DNA of 64,000 bases. It comes from Auanema rhodensis (taxonomy: Eukaryota > Nematoda > Chromadorea > Rhabditida > Rhabditidae). Each line of letters opens with the position of its first letter. The stretch's first letter is position 1. The notes under the pieces were generated by a model. The model was not told where the DNA came from. It was given only the letters and a program-made list of their open reading frames with translations, and did no database searches. The DNA lies in contig OZ059899.1 of NCBI GenBank assembly GCA_964057225.1, positions 7,006,001 to 7,070,000 on the forward strand, in the 5' to 3' direction. Below are positions 14,654-26,600 of the stretch, in pieces. Both the position numbers and the translations under genes were made by a program.

Positions 14654-15480
14654 ATCTACTTCCTTTGCTTACATCTAGTACATACCAAATTCAATGCAGA
14701 AAAAGTGAATATCCGGAAAATCTTCAAATCCAGATGAAATCCGAACACACTCAACTCATCTCACAATTGGTCCTTATAGTCATTTATGACAGTTATATTG
14801 AGGATAGGATTTTGGCTCAGAGACCTCGTCCAATGCTCCGCCCACTGTTTCTTCTTCCTGTCTATCTGTCCGGCAAACTGGACCTGATTGCCGGCCGGTC
14901 TGGTTCTTCTAGTGCTAGTCATCTTACATGTTATTCTCCTTTATCTCTCGCAACTACTTCATGCCCTTCTTAAGACACTAATTGCTATATCTGAATGGTC
15001 TCTTTTGACTATATTAATATAGTATTGCAATCATTGTCTTTTCATTATTATCAGAATAAAATCTTACATGATTTATAATAGTTTTAACTATTTTATTCCT
15101 CAAAAGGCTATATTCACTTTAAAAAATTTTACGATCATATGGTCTTAATTACGTCAATTAGTCGTAATCCTAATGGCATCTTCGATCTAATTCATTTTTT
15201 TCTAATCAATTTATAACTATATTAAGTAAATTCAGGCTATTCTCTCGTTTATTAGCATTTTTCTCTTTTAATTTGTTTAATTTGAACCTTTTTTTTACAA
15301 ATCATTTCAATTTGTTAATCAAAACATTCTACAATCTGTCATACTTTGCCTGGTCTTTTCATTTGTTCTATCATCTTTTATCTTATTTTGTACTACGTGA
15401 ATCATTAAAGCAACTATTTTAATGTATAGTTTATGAAAGAATAATACAAAACGCCGAGAAAAAATTAGTTTTGCAACATT
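13561..15480. other. AT-rich and CT-rich intergenic DNA
   Basis: No gene is seen. The (CT)n tract near 14580-14650 lies in the middle and generates long stop-free frames on the + strand that read as Ser-Leu repeats. Confidence 0.5.
14580..14650. repeat. (CT)n microsatellite
   Basis: About 70 bases of near-perfect CT repeat with one TTT interruption. Confidence 0.97.
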
Positions 15481-15745
15481 TTAATTAAGAAATTATTTTA
15501 AATTTCTTTCGCGTCGTCGTTCCATATGATTCTTTGCATGAGCCCCTCGAAGGACACATTGCCGGACAATCGGTCTGAGGAAGTCACTGCGCAGACAGAT
15601 TGTTCCTTTCTACTTAATTAGTACGCTCTTGACGATTCTTCATTGGTTTGACATCGACGTCGTCGTCGTCGTCGTCATCGTTGACGTCTTCTCATCCCAC
15701 TACACTCCGCTGTGTCTTCTGCCTAGTTTGACTCTCTCCGTTCAA
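15481..15745. other. GC-rich island with hairpin and (GTC)n
   Basis: A conspicuous GC-richer island in the AT-rich desert. It holds a 12-bp, one-mismatch inverted repeat at 15566-15603 and a CGTCGTCGTC-type trinucleotide run at about 15655-15680 flanked by GACGTC. No open frame across it looks coding. It may be a regulatory element or part of a structured non-coding RNA; both are inferences from composition and symmetry. Confidence 0.35.
15566..15603. repeat. 12-bp imperfect inverted repeat (hairpin)
   Basis: Left arm ACAATCGGTCTG (15566-15577) and right arm CAGACAGATTGT (15592-15603) pair at 11 of 12 positions around a 14-nt loop. A G-U and a G-C pair can extend the base. The arms are shorter than a typical microRNA precursor. 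Confidence 0.75.
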
Positions 15746-18700
15746 TGTTTCTAATGAACAGAGACTTAATTAATAGTTGACTTGTCATCGAAGCTTTCAA
15801 CGATTCCAATAGTCTTGTTCTTCTTCAAATCAATTTTCAACACAAATTTTCTATTTCGAATTTTTTTTCTTAATTCATCATGTCTTTTGAATTGTTCGTT
15901 GATATAACTTTACCTTCTGCTTATTCTTTTTTATTGAACAACTAGGAATTATCATCTTCTCTCCCTTTTCCTCTCTCTCTCACCCTTTCTCCTCATCCTC
16001 ACATCTATCATATTCTTCTTTATTTTATTTTATCTGATATAACAGTCATTTGAACATTGTTCTGATTAGAGATGATTCAAAATTCACCTTTCAGCCAATC
16101 TTAACCATATGCAGCTTTGAATACGTTTGTCGTGATCGTCGTTCAGACTCTGAATCATATCCTCCTTAATCATCATTTAGAAGATGTTTTGTCTCGTTTT
16201 CAATTAACAATCCATAACTTTTTGTACTTTCTATGGAAATCATCCTATTCTTTTTATATTTTCATTTTCAATCCACAAAATGCTCATATATACGAAACAT
16301 TAAAACCTGCATATCATATCACTTCGTCATCTGATTTTCACTAACTACTTCTGTTTATGTACGTAGTAACCCGCACCAGCTTTGAGTGACGACTCAATTA
16401 TTCATATTTCCATCACCCTCTATCATCTAATATGGAAAACGGGAAGACGAAAGACGTTTTAGTCTTGAGTGTAATTTCGTTATAATTCTCGTCATCATCA
16501 TCATAATCATCGTCGTCATCATCTTTATTGCGTCTACCTGCAAACTGAAAACCACAACTATGATATTGATACTGATGATGTTATTAGTTTATGATTTGAA
16601 ATCTTTACTTAGCTTAGCTTGCTACACGCAATCTCAGTTATCAAGTTTTGTGCTTAAACAAGTAACTTGATGACGACGATGAAGTAGTATATATTCGACA
16701 AAAAAAAACAATTTTTATCATAGAAGATATATGAATATTTAAAATTTTATTTAGAATATGCCTTTATTTGTTTATTATAAATTAAAAAAAATAATGAAGC
16801 TTATAAAGACCAAATGAGGACATAAATATGTTTATTATGTTACGTTCAATATCATAATCCTATCATCTATGATTAGAAGGTTCCATGCTTAACACATAAC
16901 ATATAATATATGTTTTATGCGTTCTTTTCCTTTTCTTTCTTCTTTCTTTTTCTCATAAATTTCTATCAATTACTCTCTCTCTCTCTTTCCTTTACTAGCT
17001 CTCTTTATCTATTTCTCTCCTCTCTCTATCTTCCTCTTTATTCTAAACATTATGGCTTCATTACTCTGTATGAGTATAACAATATTTATTCAAATTTTCG
17101 TTAATCCTTTAATAATTTCATAATTTTCAAAACTTTTTTTACGGGTTCTATTCTACAGTGCTTCTATAAAATTTTTTATACATTCGTTCATTGATATATC
17201 AGCTATATAATACTTGATTCCAGCTCGTTATCAATTTCATTTATATAATATTTCAATCATACATGACTTGATTATATATGTTTATATAGCTGATTTATAA
17301 ATCTCAAAACATTAGATCACTTCTTAAATCCAGTTGAGATTATTAGAAGGCTCATCCTCTTTTCCGGTGCTCTCGATCTACCACTGTTCATATCTGAACT
17401 GAACCAAAAATCTGTATGAAAATCGTCTTAGAAATTAAGTGGACGAAGAAATACTTCAACTAATCGTCTTCTTAGGGTAATTAGCAGGTTTAGATAAGCT
17501 GTGATAAAAAAATCTCAACATTGAGAAGGAGGAAAAAAGAGAAAAAATTTATCGAAAGAGACCATTGAGCGGATATTTAAATGATCAGGAAAAGAGACAA
17601 GATTTAGTTGATATGTACGTAAATGATCATACTAATCTCCTTTTAGTTTTGTACAAGAAAAATAAGAAAAATTGCGAATTAAAAAACTATTTTTATCTTA
17701 TTTTTAGTTCTGATCATTAAGCTCACAATGGTCTAATTTATTCAAATACATATAGTTATATATTATAATCAACTTAAAAAGAAAACTAAATGATATATAA
17801 TATTTTCAATCTTATTCAATATAAAATAAAAGAAAATTTCAAAATATTTTCAAAATAGTTGAATAAATAGTTAAATTCAACAGACAATACTAATATCAAT
17901 AAGTGTTTAGAAATATATAGAATAGTATATGCATACATATATTTATAAATTTCATTTCCGAAGCCATGAATTGTTTCTCGGAGGAAAGCTCTTTTATTAA
18001 TATTAATCTGTATTTCTTTTTCAAGTTTTCAATATATAAGAACAGTGAGATTATTAATTTTCATCATTGTAAATTAACTTTTCTCTCTCCCATTTCCCTC
18101 CCCTCCCCCTACTCTCTCTCTCTCTCTCTCTCCCTCTCTCTCTCTTTATATATATATTTCGTTCTTGTTCATTACATCCATGTATGTATATGAATATATT
18201 ACAAACAAATATCTAAAATGAAAAAAAATATATTTTATTTTCTTTTCCCCTAATTCGACGCGAATCCTCTCACCCTCCTCATCTCTCGGAAAATTTTCAT
18301 TTCTTCATTCGAATTTTCTTTTTAAAAAAAATAAAAATCATCCATCCCCTTTTGCTTCTTCGTTATTTCCCCAATCTTATCCTCCTCAACTCTTCTTCTT
18401 CTCTCTCTTTAAGGATAATAATTCCATTCATTAAATCCTTCAATCAATTTTAATATTCAATAAATATGATTCCTCATTCATTTTATTACTAATTACTTAG
18501 TTTGCCTTCAATCTATATAGATTTTTGTACAAAAATATCGTTTACTCATAGAAGAACGAGATGAGTGACCAATGACTCACAGAACTGTTTTACAACCTAC
18601 AAAGCCTTGACGTTCTCTCGTTCTCTTTCCTCTATCTCTCTCACATTTCTCTTAATCTTTTCACCTTTCTTGACCATTTCCTCCTAAATCTTCAAACTCT

Positions 18701-19060
18701 CAATAACATTTTAACAAAATCTTGAGATCTATGAAGAATATATAGAGAGAAAGAGATATGAGAGCAATACCAATTGGCATAAACCGACATGTTACAACTA
18801 TGTTGACGATACAACATCTCATCAGCATTTCTTCAATAAATGTTTTTTTCTCAAAATTCTGTAATAGTTTGCAGCATTAATCCTTGTTCTGTATTATTAG
18901 ATGAGAAAAAGAAAAAATAGATAAATGCGCAATGGAACCGTTTATCGTAGTTGCAATTCTAATCGAATAAATAGTTCGATTGGTGCCCTAAGGCGTTTAT
19001 TCGTTCTGTAATCGCAATAGTTTCGACGATGAACTGTAATTTTTGTATAATCTTTGACGA
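15746..19060. other. AT/T-rich intergenic DNA
   Basis: Non-coding by inspection. It is pyrimidine-rich on the + strand with short CT and TCATC runs. Several small open frames here are Ser/Leu/Phe-rich and follow the pyrimidine bias. Confidence 0.5.
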
Positions 19061-19460
19061 TATGTACTATTGCTGGTACACATCGGAGCAGACTGTTTGA
19101 TCATCATCTTCGAATGTCTGCGTCGTTCATTCGACACATCATACCTCATCATTAGCATTGCCAGCCTTCATCATCTGATCCAGTCGTCTGTTTAATGAGT
19201 CGACGACACACCTCCCCAATCATCTTCCATCTATATGAGGTCATTAAACAGTTCACCAGAAATTTAGTTATTCATTTGAATCATCAACTGACCGTCTGCA
19301 TGTATATGCTATGTTACACCTGTACGTTTAGCTAATTATCCGTGTGGTTAATGGGTTTCAACTAGATTCAGTAGTCATTCGGCCTGACCACCCAACCTGA
19401 CAATCACCTATTCCAAAACATTTCAAACGATTTTGTCTCATTTCTCTTATGTCAACTTTC
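19061..19460. other. GC-richer non-coding block with long inverted repeat
   Basis: A sequence-complex block with GTCGTC/GACGAC motifs and a perfect 11-bp inverted repeat at 19188-19251. No open reading frame of note. It lies about 4.4 kb upstream of the alr-1 coding start. Candidate regulatory element or small structured RNA, by inference. Confidence 0.35.
19188..19251. repeat. Perfect 11-bp inverted repeat with inner stem
   Basis: CTGTTTAATGA (19188-19198) and TCATTAAACAG (19241-19251) are exact reverse complements separated by 42 nt. A CCTC/GAGG pair directly inside the right arm can stack on the outer stem, which gives a hairpin-like fold with an asymmetric bulge. Confidence 0.75.
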
Positions 19461-20340
19461 TTAATTCAATTTTTTAAAAATTATAATAAAACCTCGTATA
19501 TACACTTCCTTCTAGTTTATAAAACCATCAATTACATTTTATTATTTATTCTTTTTTCTATAGTAATCATAAGAATTTTTTTTATTTAAAACTATTATTA
19601 TATAGTTAGTTTATCAGCAATATAATAGTTCTTTTCCGCTTAAAAAATTGTTGATAAACTATTGAAAAAACTTAAAACTGGTGCTTATACTAAATATTAT
19701 AATCATAATTAGCCGTTACAACCACTCAAATAATCGAACGTTTCAAATATAATTCACTAATTAATAGTTATATCTATGAATATGCAGATATACTGCAAAA
19801 TATCTAGATTAACATTCATTTTATTATTTTTTTCTAATACACTCTTCAATTATATTTCGAATATTTTGTCGTTATTTTTCAATTAGAATTGTCTTTTTGA
19901 ATAATAGATCACCTCCTTCATCTCCTATATAATATCTTTTGAAAGTTTCAAATATTAAAATCATTTTCATTTATAATATTATAATTTAACAAATTTATTA
20001 TAAAATAATCCTTTTTAACTGAAAAATATATATTCATTTAACATTTTATTATTTTGAATTTTTTATTTGAGACTTTGGTACTTAAATATTTTTATAATTT
20101 TATATGATATATCAATTTATTTTATAGTTAAGTTTATCTTGAATTTAATTTATTTGAATAATTAAGCTTATAATTACTTAAAAGTAGGTGTTGAAAAAGG
20201 GAAACACAAGATATATAACGAACTTTTCAAAAAATTATCTCATGAAATCTAATGATATTCTATCGTCTCCCTTCGTTCATGTTATCAACTAAAGCTATTA
20301 CATTAGTTATTTATCTCCTCGTATTTGCCCATTTTTAATT
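19461..20340. other. AT-rich intergenic DNA
   Basis: Very AT-rich. No gene, repeat family or symmetric element was recognised. Confidence 0.5.
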
Positions 20341-20460
20341 TATCCAATTACTCCCGTTGGGGCTTCTGCTATGCTTGCCAAAACAGTTATAATTTGCTAA
20401 TGTTCACGCGGCAGAAGCAGCCTTACATGTCTATCTATATATAGACATCCAATCCTTCAA
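20341..20460. repeat. Two adjacent inverted repeats
   Basis: GCTTCTGC (20362-20369) pairs exactly with GCAGAAGC (20411-20418) across a 41-nt spacer. Nine nucleotides later ATGTCTAT (20427-20434) pairs exactly with ATAGACAT (20441-20448) around a 6-nt loop. The pair lies about 3.2 kb upstream of alr-1. Confidence 0.65.
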
Positions 20461-23100
20461 GCCGTTTCTGTCATATACATCCAAAGGTTTTTTTATCCTC
20501 TTCTTCTACTCATCTCTTTCTCTCTCAAATGCTCTCTTACACTCCCGCTCATTCTCCCTTTATCGCATTTTTTCAGCTTCGTGTTGTTGTTGTATTATTA
20601 CAATTAGGGAAAAGCACATGCGTCGTAACCTCTATGAAACAAGAATTTCAAATATTTTTAGGCTTTATCTATAACTATACTATCATTTAACTATTATGCT
20701 TAGTAGTTATGGGATTTATAGAGTATTATGGAAAGTTTCAAAGAAAAAAAACATATATTGTGCATTGAGAAGCAAGTACATCAGATACGGAACCGCTTTT
20801 GTACTTCCTTTTATTCAGGAAATATGGGATTTATGTGATTTGCGTGAAAGTTTTGAATGGCATTTCAATTAATCATTATGTTCATCTAACGCTAAATTAT
20901 CTAAAAAATGGCTGAAGGTATGTTTAGCAATAACGCTATACATTAAGAAATCATTATGCCATGTTATACATTAGAATCTTCTAAATGACGCAAATCTCTT
21001 CTTCTTTAGTGTCGGTATGCTCTTATATTTTGATGTCATGCTGTCCACTTGATAGTAATACCATTTCTATAACTCAAATTTGCACGCTTACATCTCCAAC
21101 TACCTCATCTTTCTTTTCCTTTTTTTTCTATCTATCTATCATCTCCACTATCTTCACAATCTCTAACTCCCTTTGAGGGCTCGAAATTTTTGTCAAAAAC
21201 AACCAAATTTATTGGCTAAATTAAATTGAGAAATCTTTATAAATATACATATTTTGCATTTATTTTTTTATTACTCTCACTTTTTTTCTTTCCTCCCTCT
21301 TAGTTTTTCATTATTTTTCAATGTCTCTAGTTTATTTAGCTAAATATACGTAATGATCAAGCTCGTCAAAAACGACCCCAAGAGATTCTGTTTAGTATAA
21401 GCCAAGCATTTTTTTATTCATTTTCTTAGGTTTTTTCCTCATTACTTTGCATGTCTTCCCGTTTTGACATCGTCTTTTTTCTATTTATTTGTTTTCATTT
21501 GTATTATCGTTTTCACTACGAAGAACTTTTGGATACAGTCAATTCAATGGCTTCAACCTCATCTTCAATCTTTTTTGTCATCCATTGTTATCTTCAAGTT
21601 ATAGATCATTTGAATGATAATATTATATTATACTTATATGTATATTTATTTATTAATCATATGATATAATCTTATATAGATATCTATTTATCTACATTTA
21701 GATTTTAACAAGATTTTATAAGAATTCATATTCATTATTTAAGATTTTCACGAAAGCTTAGATGATGCTGATGATGATGATGATGATGCTCATGATGATG
21801 GTAATAGAAACAATGAGAATCAGATGAGTAGAAGTGTTACCAAATAAGAGAATACATGACGAGAATGGTAAATCGAGAAAAGGGATAAAAGAAGTGTATG
21901 TAAGTGGAAAAGCACATAAAGTTGGAGAAACAATTACGTAAAAGCATCTCACTATTTTTCTTTTCATTTATCAATAAAATTGATATGAATAAGCATATGC
22001 GTACATATATCTGAAGCAATATATATAAATATAATATTTTTTTTTATTAATATATAGATATATCAATATATCAATATATATTTATATTTATATATATATA
22101 TATATATATATATTCATATATACATATCAATATATATAGCGTGTCTATAGATTGCTTAATTTCCTATCATTTGAAATGTATTTCTTCTCAAGACCGCCTT
22201 TAATTGCATTTATTGCAGTACGTATATCAAGTTATATTGGCCTAAGAGAAGAAGAGAGAGACATCCAAACTATTGAAGCAAAATGAGAGAGGAAGGATAT
22301 TAGTGAACTTCATGATATTAGGAAGAATATGTGAGATCTAACACAAATTCACGTAAAATTTCTTAATATTTCCTCATTTTATTTCTTTTTTTTTAATTCC
22401 TCTCTTCAAATTATAATTCATTTGTTCAGCTGGGAGAGTAGTTCCTATATTCTTCGCACCTTATTTAGATGTTGCTCATGAACTAGCTAAAGAGAGTCAA
22501 ACCTAAATTAAGCACAAAGAGATAGATAAAGAGCATGGCACGGAGGGAAAAGGAGAAAAATTGAGCATCCGGTTACAGGTCGGCTAGCTGGCATGGCTTG
22601 GTACATGTTAGAGGGAGCTCTTGCTTCTGGGACCATCATGCTCCTCCTACCAGGTCCTTTATATCTCTTCCTCTCTCCTCTGTTTATATTTTATTCTCTT
22701 ATACTTTTCATATCCTTACTAAGTTTTTTTCTCATTGTTTCTACAAAATATTCTTATCATCTCACATTGACATGTGTTTTCCATAAAAATTATAATTAAT
22801 GGAATAGTCTACCATTAATAGAAATGATTGATGAGATACAAACAAGACATCATAGAATTCCTTAATTTCCATCAAGTTAACCGTTGTTATCATCATGTTC
22901 TATCTAACTCTCACATCTTCATGCTCCTTGTCATTCCATAATTAGCTTGTCATCGATATTAATCTATCTCATTTATGGATTGAGACACCTGTCCAGAAAG
23001 CTTACCTCTCATTTATCATTTATGCTAATTTTTTGGGCTACACGACCTAGTAAAGCCTACCTATATCTAATACACCTCCGTTTAAACCTCATAGACAACA
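20461..23100. other. Intergenic DNA upstream of alr-1
   Basis: No gene is supported. There is a GATGAT triplet run at about 21761-21800, TA-rich tracts near 22020-22140, and pyrimidine-rich segments. The open frames (for example 21758-21967 minus, 22593-22799 plus) follow these repeats or the pyrimidine bias. Confidence 0.5.
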
Positions 23101-23340
23101 TTTTCCTCACTTTCAATTCAAACATCACACCAATTAAGGTGTCTCGTATTCAGATGACTTGCCTCGATCCCAGTGGCAAAGCACCAATTTGGATAATTGG
23201 TGTTAGACTTGTTAAGATAGTTTGCGCCTCCCCCCATTCCATACAAGCTTTTCGGCATATTTGGATATTCCTAAGCTGCTATTCCTGTACTATGCCGATA
23301 TTCTATTTTAATATAAGCCTTTATTATCAAAGTATTGTAA
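23101..23340. promoter_or_regulatory. Proximal alr-1 upstream block with repeated CACCAATT hairpins
   Basis: About 0.4 kb upstream of the alr-1 coding exon. The block contains CACCAATT twice and its complement once: ACACC-AATTAA-GGTGT at 23127-23142 and an exact 8-bp hairpin CACCAATT/AATTGGTG at 23182-23202. The core contains the AATT motif of homeodomain sites, so a cis-regulatory role such as autoregulation is plausible but inferred. Confidence 0.4.
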
Positions 23341-23646
23341 TTTAATTGGCTTTTAACAATAATCTTTTTTATCTTTCTAATAACAATTATTCTTTTCTTT
23401 TCTTAAATATTTATAATATTATATGTTATGAACTATTTCATGTTTTACTCATGTTAATTATTTCTTTGAACATCTGAATATCATTCAGTCTTTGCCATTT
23501 CTTTCCTTATTCTATTTTTTTAATTTTCTCTATATTTCTTGTCATCAGCTATTTGCTTTCCTCAATTTACGTTCGTGTAATTATTATCGTTGCTCTCGGT
23601 TTTATTTCTCGTCGTCTTCTCTTTCCACCTTTTGAATTTTTATCTT

Positions 23647-23658
23647 TTTTTTTTCCAG
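23647..23658 (+). promoter_or_regulatory. Splice acceptor before the alr-1 ATG (possible SL trans-splice site)
   Basis: A run of T followed by CCAG lies 8 nt before the ATG at 23667. It may accept a spliced leader, or it may join an upstream 5' exon that I could not identify. The open frame continues upstream of it, but that part is hydrophobic and T-rich, as expected for intron or UTR. Confidence 0.6.
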
Positions 23659-23666
23659 ATACTTGT

Positions 23667-26600
23667 ATGCCAGTCATTGACGACTTTGAACAGACGACAA
23701 ACGGAGTTAACGATAAGTACGGAAACATCATGAACATGGCTCAACTCCTGAGATATTCGGCTACCAATGATTTGTCAACGACTATGCAAAAGCAGTTGGA
23801 ACAACTAGCTCAGTTCTCTCCTCAACTTTTTGGATCCCAAGCTTCTTCTGTTGCTCCATTCACTAGCAGCTTTGCCATCGCCGCTTTAACTAAACAAGAA
23901 CCTGAAGATCAATCCAAAGACCAAGAAGATCGTAAGCCAACTACACCATCACCTGTGCACGGTAATTTGGAACTTCCATTCATCGGCAACAAACTAGAAC
24001 TGTTTACAGTTGCTCATGAATCCACACCATCTGTGTCGGCTGATCGTGAGTCAACTCCTGAAGCTGGATGTGCTAGTCCTGACGATGAGAATGGAAAACG
24101 AAAGCAGAGAAGGTAACACAATTCAGATCTTTAGTTTCAACTTATTTATTTAATTAATTTAGATATCGCACTACATTCAGTGCCTATCAACTTGATGAAC
24201 TGGAAAAAGTCTTCAGAAATACACATTATCCAGATGTTTTTACTAGGTTAGTATAGTTACTCAATTCAAAAATTCAAAAACTCACACCAATTTTATTGGA
24301 TTTTTCTTTGATTTCTTTGGGTACAAGAATAAATAAAATAGGATATCTAATATTTGGCGAAAACAAATAAGTTTAGGCTCAGTTTCTAACTCAAGTAACA
24401 AGTTTGAAATGAAGCTGGTTTAGTAGATTAGTTAAATTGCTTCCCCCTCATGCTTTAGTGCCAACTTAATCATGATAGGTGAAAGCTCTAGAATTTGGAT
24501 GAGATATTAGTGACACATCGTTTTCAATCAAATTGAAGAAGATGCTAACATTGTTATAACATTATCCTTTATGCTTCATACTTGTATGTTGGTTGTAACA
24601 CCTACATCAGAAAAGCGTAGATGTGTGATGATTTACCCGTTAGGATCTGTTATATGCGCATGCGCATGTTAATCCATGCGTCTTCTGATTCATAAAGTCC
24701 GTGACAATGCTTGTAGCAGTTAGCCATAAGCATCGTCGGCTTTTGTCACTGCGAGACATAGTATCCGGAATTGCCAGTGGTGTCTGAATAGAAAGTCACG
24801 GCCATCGGTCAATTCAAACAACTGTTTGATGGCAATTAGCCACGTAGTCAAATGACATAATGTGACATAATTAGAAATATTTCAATATTTGGCGTATGTT
24901 ACAGTTAAAATTCACATGAGCCTATGTACATTTGAAAAATTTCAAGGTCGAACATCGTGTTATTGCAACCGCTCTAAAACACATCAACTGCGAAAATAAA
25001 AATTAACTAGCTGCATTTGGCTTTGCGTGTGTCACTGTTCACGTAAAAACGTGAGTTGTGTATATTATGACATCAAAGATGCCGAACAATTACCATGAAA
25101 TCCAGAAGCTAGATGTCTTTTTACAGTCACGATTTCAATAAAGCCATGTTCGATCGTTGTTTGCGAAGTATATGATATCAGCATACTTTCGTTAATTCTG
25201 GACAATGCTCTATCCAGATTTCTGCTTATCCCTCATTCTTTTAATTGTTATTTTCTATTTTATATATCAGCTCATCAATAGGATAAAATAGAATCCTACG
25301 ATTTATTTTCTGAAGAAAACAACAAGATGATGTCTTTCGCTCCTGGCATCATCGTTTACGAACATTGTTCATCAATTAACGTCAATTTACGATTGGAAAC
25401 ACAAGATATCGGGTAGCCGTGTTGCATGTGTGGCGTCCAATGATGGTCGTCAGAGACAGATGGAAGATAGGAGAGAGGGGACAATAGATACAGCTTTTCA
25501 AAGAGGACAACGTCCATTCAGACTATATGAACAGTGCTCTATGAAAAATTCTATATAAAAAATGAAAAAATTCAATTTGATCTCAGCAAGCTGATGTGGA
25601 TTTATCTATGTGTGCAAGATGAAGAAAATCTCAGCCATAAAGAGCACTAGCATGATGATGATGTCGTTCAGAAGGCTTAGATCTACTCACGTATGCATCT
25701 TTCATTAGTGGCAAAACTGAAGAGGCGCAGTATCAGAAGCAGTAGCACATACAAGCAACCCGAATAATCGACATCATCAGCAATCGTTCTCAAGCTATTA
25801 ATTAATAATTAATATTAATTATACATGAACGAATATTAGTTTATACCTGGATTCTTGTCGTTTTCACTTACCTCCCAAAGATTATTATGAGAACTGGATG
25901 AAGACGTGCAAAACCGAGTTGAGAGAGGGGAGAAAGAAACGGAAGTTGTTAGCCTAAAGGGATTGAGGCATTTCAACCTCAAAATTTATTACTTGCAATT
26001 ACTTTAGAAAACAAATTAGAGAATCAAATATTGTTAATTACAGAAACAATTCCCTTTAATTCCCATTATTAGCATTCAAATGAATGTTAATTCATAAAAC
26101 GACTTATTATGATCTACAATTCTACAAGTCGGAGCTCTTTAGCTCAAACATCGAAAATAACCGATTCATTTCATAATTAGCCATAATGATTCTCAGAAGC
26201 TCTTAGATAGCTAATTAAATAAACGACTTCCGTAGCCGAAAGAAAAGGACACGGAAGACAGGCCACCTGTTAAGCCTTCTTTTCTATATCTACCCTCCTT
26301 ATATCCTATCTAAGAGCGGGCTCTCAAGCTCTAGGTCACAACACATAACAACCAAGAAAGAAGCCTAGAATTCGATACAGAAGAAATACGTTACAGTCAT
26401 CTTCAATAACAATTTTCCAATACTTAAGCTGTAAGGAGAAAAGCTTTTTTGGAGTATTTGTTATAATCATATGAAACGATTCATATTAGTTAACCATGAA
26501 ACAAACAGTTTCCTCTTTCCCTCTCTATCTCAACCTCCTTGTCTCAAACGATTCTTTCTTTTTACGATTTCTGATGAGGCAGTTAGACAAATTGAGAAGA

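Noticed and set aside
14476-14973. 165-codon open frame
   Set aside because: It runs through the (CT)n microsatellite, giving Ser-Leu repeats, and its remainder resembles no protein.
22947-23345. 132-codon + frame just upstream of alr-1
   Set aside because: It spans the CACCAATT hairpin block and has no recognisable domain. More likely proximal regulatory DNA that happens to be open.
23553-23666. N-terminal extension of the first alr-1 exon
   Set aside because: The extra 38 residues are hydrophobic and encoded by T-rich DNA, and a strong polypyrimidine-CCAG acceptor separates them from the ATG at 23667.
25089-25102. X-box-like (RFX) site in the alr-1 intron
   Set aside because: One position departs from the consensus, it is far from a transcription start, and such matches are frequent by chance.
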